Notes under the pieces: model-generated
Told to the model about the DNA's origin: nothing
What the model saw: the letters and a program-made list of their open reading frames with translations, nothing else
Database searches by the model: none
NCBI RefSeq assembly: GCF_003797945.1
Contig: NZ_RKKU01000032.1
Location: forward strand, 1 to 43,231
DNA length: 43,231 bases
Direction: 5' to 3'
DNA from: Pseudomonas neustonica
GTDB lineage: Bacteria > Pseudomonadota > Gammaproteobacteria > Pseudomonadales > Pseudomonadaceae
Position numbers and translations under genes: made by a program
Shown: one piece after another, positions 36,241 to 43,231 of the stretch
Layout: the number at the start of each line of letters is the position of its first letter
Numbering within the stretch: the stretch's first letter is position 1

Positions 36241-37416
36241 ATGCCAAGATCTCAACCAGCACCGAGTACCGCCGTTGTCGCCGCTGCCTGCCTACTGCTG
36301 GTCGTGCATGGGCTAGGTCGCTTTATCTACACTCCGCTGCTGCCACTGCTGGTTGCCGACGACCAACTCACGGTCGCGCAGGCCGCAGACCTTGCCAGCT
36401 GGAACTACGTTGGCTATCTGCTGGGCGCGCTGGCAGCCATTCGCTGGCATAGCCCGCAGCAGTTGCGCATAGCCATACCCGCAGCTCTGGGCCTGCACTG
36501 CCTCACCCTGCTCGGTCTGACCCAAAGTAATGAGTACGCCAGCCTTCTAGCCATGCGTCTCTTAAACGGCGTGAGCAACGGTATGATCTTTGTTATGGTG
36601 CCAGCGCTGCTAATGGAATGGCTTGCAGTCCGCCAGCGCCTTGCGCTCAGCGGCCTTGCCTATCTTGGCGTCGGTTGCGGACTGGTTCTATCCGGAGTAC
36701 TAGCCAACCCACCCGCCCTGGACCTGCATGCAGCAACCCGTTGGTGGCCAGCGGCACTGCTGAGCTTGCCGCTCGCCGTATGGGGAGCCTGGATACTATC
36801 GGGTATGGCCCTACCCCCCGAACAGCAGCAGCAGACGATAGCCAAACGTCCATTATTTGATCGTCACAGCAGGCCGCTTTTTCTCGCCTATGCGGGTGCT
36901 GGCCTGGGCTACATCCTGCCGATGACCTTTCTGCCACTGATTGCCAGCTTACAGCTGGGCAGTCAGCACCCTCTGGTCAGCCAAAGCTGGCTGATTCTGG
37001 CTTTCGCCACCCTGCCCTCAGCCTGGGTCTGGAACAAGCTAGGTCAGCTCATGGGCGACCGCAATGCACTGATCAGCAACTACGCGATACAAGGCATCAG
37101 CGTGTTTGCCGCACTCCTGTTACCTTCAGCCATCGGCCTTCCGCTCTGCGCGTTATTGATGGGTAGTAGTTTCCTCGGCGCGGTGTTACTCACCCAGCGC
37201 CTGGGACGGTCCCTGCAACCCAATCAGGGCCCCAGGTTGTCGGCGGCGTTGATTGCGCTATACGGCCTGACTCAGCTGCTCGCGCCCTGGTTTGCCAGGC
37301 TCTGGTTAGACATGGGCGGTCAACTACCAGATACCCTTTGGCTTGGTGCTATCGCGCTGATCTGGAGCCTGCTGTGGATGCTCACCGTGCGTGAGCCAAG
37401 CTCCGCCAGCCGTTGA
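36241..37416 (+). CDS. YbfB/YjiJ-family MFS transporter
   Basis: This 391-residue membrane protein has about twelve helices. Its N-terminal helix has GLGRFIYTPLLPLLVAD and the following SWNYVGYLLGAL, the pattern of the YbfB/YjiJ MFS branch. The first cytoplasmic loop is short and the second half is less conserved. The substrate is unknown. The ATG has no strong Shine-Dalgarno upstream. It is followed 70 bp later by the CigR-like gene, in the same direction. Confidence 0.85.
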   Translation: MPRSQPAPSTAVVAAACLLLVVHGLGRFIYTPLLPLLVADDQLTVAQAADLASWNYVGYLLGALAAIRWHSPQQLRIAIPAALGLHCLTLLGLTQSNEYASLLAMRLLNGVSNGMIFVMVPALLMEWLAVRQRLALSGLAYLGVGCGLVLSGVLANPPALDLHAATRWWPAALLSLPLAVWGAWILSGMALPPEQQQQTIAKRPLFDRHSRPLFLAYAGAGLGYILPMTFLPLIASLQLGSQHPLVSQSWLILAFATLPSAWVWNKLGQLMGDRNALISNYAIQGISVFAALLLPSAIGLPLCALLMGSSFLGAVLLTQRLGRSLQPNQGPRLSAALIALYGLTQLLAPWFARLWLDMGGQLPDTLWLGAIALIWSLLWMLTVREPSSASR

Positions 37417-37486
37417 ACCTACGCGCGACAGGTCACTCCAAGTACTGATAACGTCAATAATCAATACAGTGCAGGAGCACCCAACA

Positions 37487-37891
37487 ATGAAGGCATCCAG
37501 ACACCTGATAATTGCCGCCAGCATGGCAATACTGACACTCGCGCCCGCGCTGCAAGCCAAACCACACAACGAGACAGGTCAGGGCCACCAACCGGACCCA
37601 CGCAGTCAAGCAGACACGCGCATCAACATCGACAGCCAGTTGATTCGTGATATTTTCCGTGACAACAGCCGGTACGCTGGCCAGGTAGATAGACTGCCGC
37701 CAGGAATCCAAAGAAACCTGGAACGGGGTAAAGCGCTGCCACCCGGTATCGCCAAACGACTTGATCCAAGACTGAGTCGACTGTTACCCAGCTACAGCGG
37801 CTATGATTGGCGACAGGTTGGTGACAACGCTGTGCTGGTACGATCTGCCACCGGCCTCATCGAGGCCGTGATCAACGGCATACTCAACTGA
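37487..37891 (+). CDS. CigR-like (RcnB-type) periplasmic protein
   Basis: This 134-residue protein has a signal peptide (MKASRHLIIAASMAILTLAPALQA). The mature domain has a repeated LPPGI element, DRLPPGIQRNLERG and ALPPGIAKRL (about residues 68-92), and ends GYDWRQVGDNAVLVRSATGLIEAVINGIL. This is the form of the CigR/RcnB-like family, called anti-virulence regulator CigR in Salmonella, where the function is still unclear. AGGAG 9 nt before the ATG fixes the start over the longer in-frame frame from 37391. It is probably co-transcribed with the DUF6279 gene 10 bp downstream. Confidence 0.8.
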   Translation: MKASRHLIIAASMAILTLAPALQAKPHNETGQGHQPDPRSQADTRINIDSQLIRDIFRDNSRYAGQVDRLPPGIQRNLERGKALPPGIAKRLDPRLSRLLPSYSGYDWRQVGDNAVLVRSATGLIEAVINGILN

Positions 37892-37901
37892 CAGGACGTT
37901 G

Positions 37902-38792
37902 ATGAAACCACAGCAAGATAGCAATCAGCGCCAAACCGCCATGCTACTTCGAGTAGCTACTATCTTGTTGTGCCTTGCCGTTCTCAACGGCTGCAGCGCT
38001 ACCCAGCTGGCGTATCGAAACCTCGACTGGCTGATCAGCCGCAAGGTCAATCAACTGGTCGATCTTAATGGCGAGCAACAAGCCTGGTTCGATAATCAAC
38101 TTGATGTTGCTCTGCAATGGCATTGCCAGCAGGAAATACCGCGCTACCGCGAGGCCTTGGCGATAGCCGGTAATCATTTGCTCAGCCCACAGCTTGATGC
38201 AGCGCTACTTGAAGCCGATGCCCGCCGCGCACAGGAGGCAGCCGACCGCTTGCTGGCACGCTCAGCGCCCCTTATGAGCGGCTTACTGCGCCGCCTGGAT
38301 CACCAGCAGGTGCAGGAACTCAGCCAAAACATGGCCAGGGAGCTGGACGAAAAATATGCAGAGCTGGTTTACCCACCAGCAGAAGAACGACGGGCCGAAA
38401 GCGTAGACAAGATCAGCAACCAGCTGGAAACCTGGCTGGGAGGACTCAATGCATCTCAGTCCGCAGCCATTGAACGATGGGCGGCTAATCGTGATGGCAA
38501 TAATAAAATATGGCTCGATAACCGTCGCGCCTGGCAAGGGCTCCTGATTCAGGAGTTGCCTACGCGGCAGCAAAGCGATTTCAGCCAGCGGATTTATCAG
38601 CTGCTGGTCGACTACCGAGCATTACAGACCCCCGCCTACCGCGAGCAGGAACCACGCTCAAAACAGGCTCTGATTCAGTTAATGGTGCAGGTCATGCGAG
38701 CCTCAACGGCAGAACAGCGAGCGCACTTTGTCTCACGACTCAATGCGCTGCAGGAGGACCTTCAGGCACTCGACTGCAGCCAGGGAAAATAA
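37902..38792 (+). CDS. DUF6279-family lipoprotein
   Basis: This lipoprotein of about 296 residues has lipobox VLNGC (Cys about residue 31) and the opening SATQLAYRNLDWLISRKVNQLVDL that I associate with the DUF6279 family. The rest is predicted mostly helical, with many Gln, Glu and Arg and no enzyme motif. The function is unknown; it is probably an envelope protein. A TTG one codon earlier is in frame; ATG 37902 has AGGA at 5 nt. An internal ATG at 37941 would give a shorter, more typical signal peptide, so the true N-terminus is uncertain. Confidence 0.75.
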   Translation: MKPQQDSNQRQTAMLLRVATILLCLAVLNGCSATQLAYRNLDWLISRKVNQLVDLNGEQQAWFDNQLDVALQWHCQQEIPRYREALAIAGNHLLSPQLDAALLEADARRAQEAADRLLARSAPLMSGLLRRLDHQQVQELSQNMARELDEKYAELVYPPAEERRAESVDKISNQLETWLGGLNASQSAAIERWAANRDGNNKIWLDNRRAWQGLLIQELPTRQQSDFSQRIYQLLVDYRALQTPAYREQEPRSKQALIQLMVQVMRASTAEQRAHFVSRLNALQEDLQALDCSQGK

Positions 38793-38806
38793 GACGACCA
38801 TATACT

Positions 38807-38835
38807 TTGACAATCATTCTCATTAGCATTACGAT
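38807..38835 (+). promoter_or_regulatory. Iron-regulated promoter of bfd
   Basis: TTGACA (38807-38812, perfect), 17 bp and TACGAT (38830-38835, 4 of 6) form a good sigma-70 promoter about 45 bp before the bfd ATG. A Fur-box-like sequence overlaps the -35 and spacer. Confidence 0.65.
38809..38828 (+). promoter_or_regulatory. Fur box upstream of bfd
   Basis: GACAATCATTCTCATTAGCA resembles the Fur consensus built from GATAAT/ATTATC hexamers, with the typical AATCATTCTCATT core of Pseudomonas boxes. Its position over the -35 and spacer suits repression by Fe-Fur. Confidence 0.75.
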
Positions 38836-38880
38836 GCAACCCATCAGCTGCTAAAGCCATTGATTGATTGGAGAGCCTGC

Positions 38881-39090
38881 ATGTACGTTTGCCTCTGCAA
38901 GGGTATTACTGACAACCAGATCAAGGACGCCATTAACCAGGGTGCCTGTTCCATGCGCGACCTTCGTGCCGACCTGGATGTGGCTACCCAATGCGGTAAG
39001 TGCGCACGTGACTGCAAGTCCATTCTGCTGGAAAGCATGACCAGCAATCAGGCGGGCGCGCTACCCAATGCGCAATTTGTCGCAGCCTGA
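38881..39090 (+). CDS. bfd: Bacterioferritin-associated ferredoxin (Bfd)
   Basis: This 69-residue [2Fe-2S] protein has the cluster cysteines C4-x-C6 and C38-x2-C41 (MYVCLC and QCGKC), as in Bfd. It reduces the heme of bacterioferritin to release stored iron. GGAG lies 7 nt before the ATG, which is preferred over the in-frame start at 38860. The gene is under a Fur-box promoter and 122 bp upstream of bfr. Confidence 0.95.
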   Translation: MYVCLCKGITDNQIKDAINQGACSMRDLRADLDVATQCGKCARDCKSILLESMTSNQAGALPNAQFVAA

Positions 39091-39112
39091 TCCAGCGCCG
39101 CTAATACAGACT

Positions 39113-39129
39113 GATAATCATTTTTAATC
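39113..39129 (+). promoter_or_regulatory. Possible Fur box upstream of bfr
   Basis: GATAATCATTTTTAATC matches one half of the Fur consensus well and the other half loosely. It lies about 85 bp before bfr, in the bfd-bfr gap. A weak TATATT -10 is at 39148-39153, so a separate promoter is possible but unproven. Confidence 0.45.
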
Positions 39130-39212
39130 CCTTTCTTTTCAAGCACTTATATTTGACAGAAGTCAGCCGGCGGACCACACTTGAGAACTAACTGTTTTCG
39201 AGGGCCCAACGC

Positions 39213-39683
39213 ATGAAAGGCGACAAGAAAGTCATCCAGCATCTCAATACCATCCTTGCCAATGAACTGGTCGCTATCAATCAGTATTTTCTGCACGCAC
39301 GCATGCTGCAGGACTGGGGATTGAACAAGCTTGGCGAACACGAGTACCACGAATCAATCGATGAGATGAAGCATGCAGATGTGCTCATCAAACGCATTCT
39401 TTTTCTCGAAGGCCTGCCGAACCTGCAGGATTTGGGGCGCTTGATGATCGGTGAAAACACCCGCGAAATACTGGAATGCGACCTCAAGCTGGAAATGAAA
39501 GGCATCCCCGACCTCAAGAACGCTATCGCTTACTGCGAAGAGGCAGGTGACTACGGCAGCCGCGAACTGCTTGAGGACATCCTCGAATCAGAAGAAGAGC
39601 ATGTAGACTGGCTGGAAACCCAGCTTAACCTGATCGACAAGGTCGGTCTGGAGAACTACCAGCAATCACAGATTGGTGAGTAA
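39213..39683 (+). CDS. bfr: Bacterioferritin (BfrB type)
   Basis: This 156-residue ferritin-like four-helix protein has the ferroxidase residues E18, E51, H54, E94, E127 and H130 in their normal spacing ([23 protein letters not shown]) and the heme-ligand Met52. It stores iron as a 24-mer cage with heme at subunit interfaces. It follows bfd, its reductase partner, in the same direction. Length is typical (about 158). Confidence 0.96.
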   Translation: MKGDKKVIQHLNTILANELVAINQYFLHARMLQDWGLNKLGEHEYHESIDEMKHADVLIKRILFLEGLPNLQDLGRLMIGENTREILECDLKLEMKGIPDLKNAIAYCEEAGDYGSRELLEDILESEEEHVDWLETQLNLIDKVGLENYQQSQIGE

Positions 39684-39704
39684 TACCGCTTTAGGCCTTC
39701 TCTG

Positions 39705-39746
39705 AGCCAATAAAAAACGCCGCATGATGCGGCGTTTTTTATTGGC
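39705..39746. terminator. Bidirectional intrinsic terminator between bfr and pyrF
   Basis: A long dyad runs from AGCCAATAAAAAACGCCGCAT to its complement ending TTTTTTATTGGCT, with a very short loop around 39725-39727. A and T runs on both sides let it serve both convergent genes. Confidence 0.92.
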
Positions 39747-39764
39747 TGACTGACTAGTGGCGAC

Positions 39765-40457
39765 TCAAAGCGTAGCCAGGATAGCCTCCAGCGCCTGCTC
39801 CGGCTTTTCCGCCTTGGTGATTGGCCTTCCCACCACGAGATAGCTACTCCCGTTCTCCAGCGCCTGTGATGGCGTGACGATGCGTTTCTGATCGTCTGCA
39901 CTGCTTTCCGCAGGTCGAATACCCGGAGTAACCAGCAGGAAGTTGTCACCTAGCGCATTGCGCAATGCCTTGGCCTCGCGCGCCGAACAAACCACACCGT
40001 CCAGTCCGCACTCCTGGGTCAACCGTGCCAGACGCTGCACCTGCACCATAGGCTCAATATCTATGCCTACTTCCTGCAAGTCTTCCTGCTCCAGACTGGT
40101 CAGAATGGTCACCGCCGTCAACAAAGGACGATTACTGCGCCGCTCCAGAATATCGCGGCAGGCTTCCATCATCCGTCTGCCACCGCCGGCGTGCACGTTC
40201 ACCATCCATACACCCAGCTCTGCAGCAGCCTGAACCGCGCTGGCTGTGGTGTTGGGAATGTCATGAAACTTGAGATCAAGAAACACTTCAAAGCCCTTGT
40301 ACTGCAGCGCTTCAACTACGGCTGGCCCGCTACTGGTAAACAACTCCTTACCCACCTTGACCCGACAGCGAGCCGGATCCAACTGGTCGGCCATGCGCAT
40401 CGCTGCAGGCGCATCAGGAAAATCCAGCGCGACGATGATAGGGCTAGTGCTCGACAT
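39765..40457 (-). CDS. pyrF: Orotidine 5'-phosphate decarboxylase (PyrF)
   Basis: This protein of about 230 residues opens IIVALDFPD. It contains [12 protein letters not shown], the catalytic Lys/Asp cluster, VTPGIRP and VVGRPIT. It decarboxylates OMP to UMP, the last step of pyrimidine synthesis. The frame can begin at 40484, but the ATG at 40457 (MSSTSPI) matches the family start and follows an AGGA-like element. lapB lies upstream (38 bp from this start), so pyrF ends the ihfB-lapA-lapB-pyrF set. Confidence 0.95.
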   Translation of the reverse strand: MSSTSPIIVALDFPDAPAAMRMADQLDPARCRVKVGKELFTSSGPAVVEALQYKGFEVFLDLKFHDIPNTTASAVQAAAELGVWMVNVHAGGGRRMMEACRDILERRSNRPLLTAVTILTSLEQEDLQEVGIDIEPMVQVQRLARLTQECGLDGVVCSAREAKALRNALGDNFLLVTPGIRPAESSADDQKRIVTPSQALENGSSYLVVGRPITKAEKPEQALEAILATL

Positions 40458-40494
40458 ACATTCCATCCTGTTTTCAACAATCACACATTAAAAC

Positions 40495-41673
40495 TTAAAC
40501 GGCCTCGTAGCCCTTCAATGGCTGGATCGTAGACCAACCATGACAAGTTGGACACTGCCAATACAGCTTTTGACCGGCAAAACCGCATGACTCGCAGCGG
40601 TAACGAGGGCGCTGCTGCTGTAACGATGCCAATAGGCTCTCCAACACCTGCAGATCGCCCTGTTCTATCGACTCAGCGCCTTTTAACTGCAGCTTTACTA
40701 ACCCAAGCACGCCACCAATAGAGGGTTGTTGTTGCACCCACACCATAAGAAAGCGTTGCGCACTGGCAGGCCCCTCTTGCAGCGCAAGCTGCTCGCTACG
40801 CGCCAACACTGTCTCCAGCATCGGCGGTTCAGCGCGCTCAAGCACCTTGTCCAGATAGGCCGCAAGATCAAGGTCGCCATTATCGGCGCAGCGCCTGGCC
40901 AGCGGCAAGATTTGCGGAACAAAGTCTGGTGACTCGATGGCTACCCGCTGCAACAATTTAAGTAGAGCACGTGTATTACCTTGCCGTGCTTCCAGTTCAG
41001 CCAGCATCAACATGGCCCGAGTATTGGCCGAGTCCACCTTCAATGCTGACTGCAAATACCGCTGGGCGCCGCTTATATCGCCGCGCTGCAGCGCGTCCCC
41101 GGCAATCTCGCAGTAATAATGGGCCTGAGTTACTGCAAAACCGGGCCGCTCGCGTAACAGGCGCACACCGATCTCGATAGCCTGTGACCACTCACGCTGC
41201 TGCTCGTAGACAGTAACCAGATCACCCAGGGCTTCACCTCGCAGACCCGATGAAGAGCCACCCAGCTCATCAAGAAGGCGTTCAGCACGGTTATGCATGC
41301 CAACAGCCAGGTAGTCACGGGCCAGCTCAAGCTGCACCCGGTCTGCTTGCTGAGCGGTTAGATTGGGCCGAGCCAGCAGGTTCTGGTGTACCTTGATCGC
41401 CCGCTCCACATCACCACGCTGACAAAACAGCTTACCGATAGCGATATGGGTCTCTACCGTTTCCGGATTGACTTCCAAGGCGCGGATAAAGGTTTCGATA
41501 GCCTCGTCAGGCTGCTCGTTCAGGAGGTAATTGAGACCGATAAAATAATGGCGGTCTATCGCGCTTCCGTGTGGCTGCAACATAAAGCCGACCTTGATAG
41601 CTTCACGCCTACCGAGAAACCAGCCGATAGCCAACGCCGCCACAAACAAGGCGAGGAACAACAGTTCCTGCAT
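40495..41673 (-). CDS. lapB: LPS assembly protein LapB (YciM)
   Basis: This 392-residue protein has an N-terminal membrane anchor (MQELLFLALFVAALAIGWFLG), a tetratricopeptide-repeat body through about residues 35-340 and a C-terminal rubredoxin-like domain with CESCGF (Cys-x2-Cys) and CPTCHGW. LapB acts with FtsH to control LpxC turnover and so lipid A synthesis, and is coupled to LPS transport. It is 4 bp after lapA and 38 bp before the pyrF start used here. Confidence 0.94.
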   Translation of the reverse strand: MQELLFLALFVAALAIGWFLGRREAIKVGFMLQPHGSAIDRHYFIGLNYLLNEQPDEAIETFIRALEVNPETVETHIAIGKLFCQRGDVERAIKVHQNLLARPNLTAQQADRVQLELARDYLAVGMHNRAERLLDELGGSSSGLRGEALGDLVTVYEQQREWSQAIEIGVRLLRERPGFAVTQAHYYCEIAGDALQRGDISGAQRYLQSALKVDSANTRAMLMLAELEARQGNTRALLKLLQRVAIESPDFVPQILPLARRCADNGDLDLAAYLDKVLERAEPPMLETVLARSEQLALQEGPASAQRFLMVWVQQQPSIGGVLGLVKLQLKGAESIEQGDLQVLESLLASLQQQRPRYRCESCGFAGQKLYWQCPTCHGWSTIQPLKGYEAV

Positions 41674-41677
41674 ATGA

Positions 41678-41977
41678 TCAGCCTTTGACAGCTTGGGTGC
41701 GCAGCTTATCGACTTCTTTGCGGTAACGATTCAACTCGTTGCTTTGCATCATCAGCTTCAAACGCAGCCGAGTGGTGATCAGCCAGCCAATGAAGACGCC
41801 GAGGATACTACCGAGGATAAAGGAAAAAACGATGTAGATAGACAGGGGCAATTCAGGCGACTGAATTTCCAGGAATTGCAGTGTAGTGGTTTGCTGGTTT
41901 TCCAGCATGAAGTCCATTGTCGCCAGTGCCACCAGCAGCAATATAACGATCAGCAACGCGCGCTTTAGCCATAGCAT
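41678..41977 (-). CDS. lapA: LPS assembly protein LapA (DUF1049)
   Basis: This 99-residue inner-membrane protein has two helices, about residues 6-25 (RALLIVILLLVALATMDFML) and 45-66 (IYIVFSFILGSILGVFIGW), and a polar C-terminal tail with a coiled-coil tendency, as in LapA/DUF1049. It sits just upstream of lapB, with which it works at the inner membrane in LPS assembly control. Its gene is 69 bp downstream of ihfB. Confidence 0.9.
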   Translation of the reverse strand: MLWLKRALLIVILLLVALATMDFMLENQQTTTLQFLEIQSPELPLSIYIVFSFILGSILGVFIGWLITTRLRLKLMMQSNELNRYRKEVDKLRTQAVKG

Positions 41978-42046
41978 GCAACACTACTCCGCATCCATTT
42001 GTGTAGGACGAAGTATAACGCAGGCCAGCGAGACTAATACACCGGA

Positions 42047-42340
42047 TCAGCTGTTTTCCAGCGACTCGTTAACCCGGTCACGCAACTCTTTGCCAGGCTT
42101 GAAGTGCGGTACGAACTTACCTTCCAGCTCAACCGCATCACCGGTTTTCGGGTTACGCCCCACCCGCGGTGCACGATAGTGCAATGAAAAGCTGCCAAAC
42201 CCCCGAATCTCAATACGCTCCCCGGTAGCAAGTGCCTGTGACATATGCTCCAGCATGGTTTTGATCGCAAGCTCAACGTCCTTTGCCGACAACTGCCCCT
42301 GTTGCTCGACAATGCGCTCGATCAACTCCGACTTTGTCAT
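42047..42340 (-). CDS. ihfB: Integration host factor beta subunit (IhfB/HimD)
   Basis: This 97-residue HU/IHF-family DNA-bending protein begins [10 protein letters not shown] and has [22 protein letters not shown] with the DNA-wedge NPKTG and the conserved Pro at the beta-arm tip. It pairs with IhfA. AAGGGA lies 6 nt before the ATG. In relatives, rpsA usually lies immediately upstream; here the upstream 800 bp hold only repeats and an IS end. Confidence 0.96.
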   Translation of the reverse strand: MTKSELIERIVEQQGQLSAKDVELAIKTMLEHMSQALATGERIEIRGFGSFSLHYRAPRVGRNPKTGDAVELEGKFVPHFKPGKELRDRVNESLENS

Positions 42341-42426
42341 GGTTTTCCCTTTTTTATCAAGCGAGTAGCTTCGTTTTACACGGTTTTACCATGCTTGACT
42401 AGGTTTGAACAGCCTGATAAGCGCGA

Positions 42427-42481
42427 GCAAGCTGCAAGCTGCAAGCTGCAAGCTGCAAGCTGCAAGCTGCAAGCTGCAAGC
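42427..42481. repeat. Heptanucleotide tandem repeat (GCAAGCT)n
   Basis: The unit GCAAGCT is repeated 7.9 times without any mismatch. It lies 87 bp upstream of ihfB. Related AGCTGGA/AGCTTGA heptamers occur inside the longer repeats that follow. Perfect short arrays like this often vary in copy number by slippage. Confidence 0.95.
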
Positions 42482-42512
42482 GTTAACAGGATGATGGCCG
42501 GGATTAGCTAGT

Positions 42513-43106
42513 CAAGCTTTAGTTGAGCTAGCTCGGGGCTGGAAGCTAGAAGCTGGAAGCAAAACCAGCGCGGCCTGCGGGCTGAGCACACAACTACCGG
42601 CACTGGAGTAACAGCTAAGCGGGTTTGGGTGGGAGTTAGCTTTAAGCTTGAAGCCAGAAGCTGGAAGCAAAACCAGCGCGGCCTGCGGGCTGAGCACACA
42701 ACTACCGGCGCTGGAGTGAGAGCTAAGCGGGTTTGGGTTGAGTTAGCTTTAAGCTGGAAGCTGGAAGCTGGAAGCAAAACCAGTGCGGCCTGGGGGCTTA
42801 GCACACGACTACCGGCTCTGGAGTGAGAGCTAAGCGGGTTTGGGTGGGAGTTAGCTTGAAGCTAGAAGCTAGAAGCTGGAAGCAAAACCAGTGCGGCCTG
42901 CGGGCTGAGCACACAACTACCGGCGCTGGAGTAACAGCTAAGCGGGTTTGGGTGGGAGTTAGCTTTAAGCTTGAAGCCAGAAGCTGGAAGCAAAACCAGC
43001 GCGGCCTGCGGGCTGAGCACACAACTACCGGCACTGGAGTGAGAGCTAAGCGGGTTTGGGTTGAGTTAGCTTTAAGCTGGAAGCTTGAAGCTGGAAGCTT
43101 GAAGCG
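42513..43106. repeat. Five ~108-bp tandem repeats with internal inverted repeats
   Basis: The marker GCAAAACC recurs at 42559, 42667, 42774, 42882 and 42990 (spacing 108, 107, 108 and 108 bp), so there are five near-identical units. Each has a heptamer-rich part (AGCTGGAAGC, AGCTTGAAGC, AGCTAGAAGC variants) and a conserved part with CCAGYGCGG...CCGGCxCTGG, a 7-bp dyad about 42 bp long that tolerates changes in both arms. Because 108 is divisible by three, frames stay open on both strands, but the translations are low-complexity repeats and not a credible protein. No coding role is claimed. Confidence 0.93.
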
Positions 43107-43120
43107 GGTTCTACCCCGTT

Positions 43121-43231
43121 ACTGCGGACACTCTTGAAAAGAGGCACAATGTGCCAAAGGAGTGTTCATGTCCAAACGCAGAAAATACAGCCCTGAATTC
43201 AAGCGCGAAGCCATCGCGCTATCTCGCCAGC
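43121..43231 (+). mobile_element. Left end of an IS3-type insertion sequence (partial)
   Basis: Downstream of the repeats the sequence changes to a TGCGGACACTC-like end followed by an AAGGAG Shine-Dalgarno and an OrfA-like start at 43168, as in IS3-family elements (IS407-like). Only the first about 110 bp are present and the terminal repeat is judged by eye, so the exact boundary is uncertain. Confidence 0.5.
43168..43231 (+). CDS. IS3-type transposase OrfA, N-terminal fragment (runs off the window)
   Basis: The frame begins MSKRRKYSPEFKREAIALSR, a typical start of IS3-family OrfA, whose N-terminal part is a helix-turn-helix. AAGGAG lies 7 nt upstream. The rest of the gene and OrfB are outside the window, so integrity is unknown. 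Confidence 0.75.
   Translation, partial: MSKRRKYSPEFKREAIALSRQ

Noticed and set aside
42427..43106. CRISPR array
   Set aside because: Units are contiguous near-identical 108-bp repeats without unique spacers, and no cas genes are present.
42508..43137. Open frames on both strands across the 108-bp repeats (for example 42508-42804 and 42823-43137)
   Set aside because: They exist because the unit length is divisible by three. The translations are low-complexity repeats without a sensible start, and frames are broken by the single 107-bp unit.

Overview
The window looks like the chromosome of a marine or environmental Gammaproteobacterium of the Pseudomonas / Halopseudomonas type. The evidence is protein-level resemblance: ArgF, PyrF, BfrB, Bfd and the WbpA/B/D/E/I set all resemble Pseudomonas proteins, and the ihfB-lapA-lapB-pyrF neighbourhood is typical of gammaproteobacteria. 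This is inference from remembered family sequences, not from a search.

Region 1 (1-11232, minus strand) is a surface-polysaccharide (O-antigen/capsule repeat unit) biosynthesis cluster. Reading in the direction of transcription it is wbpA, wbpB, wbpD, wbpE, wzx, a CapK-like adenylate-forming ligase, wzy, a WbpH-like glycosyltransferase, wbpI and a WbpJ/WbuB-like glycosyltransferase. The five sugar genes make a complete route from UDP-GlcNAc to UDP-ManNAc(3NAc)A. The order matches what I recall of the P. aeruginosa PAO1 O-antigen locus, minus wbpC and hisHF/wbpG and plus the CapK-like gene. The last glycosyltransferase is cut by an IS30-family element whose transposase C-terminus lies at 2-97. 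Genes between about 2 and 7 kb are visibly AT-rich compared with the rest.

Region 2 (11712-21723) has a beta-CASP/metallo-beta-lactamase RNase-like gene on the minus strand. Divergent from it is a group-4-capsule-type secretion operon: wzb, wzc, a yjbE/gfcA-like Gly-rich secreted peptide, wza, yjbF/gfcB, yjbG/gfcC, yjbH/gfcD and a VanZ-like gene. The small yjbE-like gene has its own promoter-like sequence, a strong Shine-Dalgarno and a clear intrinsic terminator before wza. Precursor synthesis, flipping and polymerisation (region 1) and export (region 2) therefore sit side by side.

Region 3 (21877-42340) is mostly housekeeping and accessory genes: a RAYT-like transposase, cysQ, grxD, a molybdopterin oxidoreductase, argF with an orphan ABC ATPase, a family VIII-type serine hydrolase, exported msrB-msrA, a SlyD-like FKBP, a small Lys/Ala-rich protein, an LplT/PlsC fusion, a GPH-type symporter, a YbfB/YjiJ-type MFS protein, CigR-like and DUF6279-type envelope proteins, a Fur-controlled bfd-bfr pair, then pyrF, lapB, lapA and ihfB on the minus strand.

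Region 4 (42341-43231) holds no convincing host gene. It has a heptanucleotide array, five ~108-bp tandem repeats with internal inverted repeats, and the start of an IS3-type transposase gene that runs off the window. rpsA, normally next to ihfB, is not seen here.
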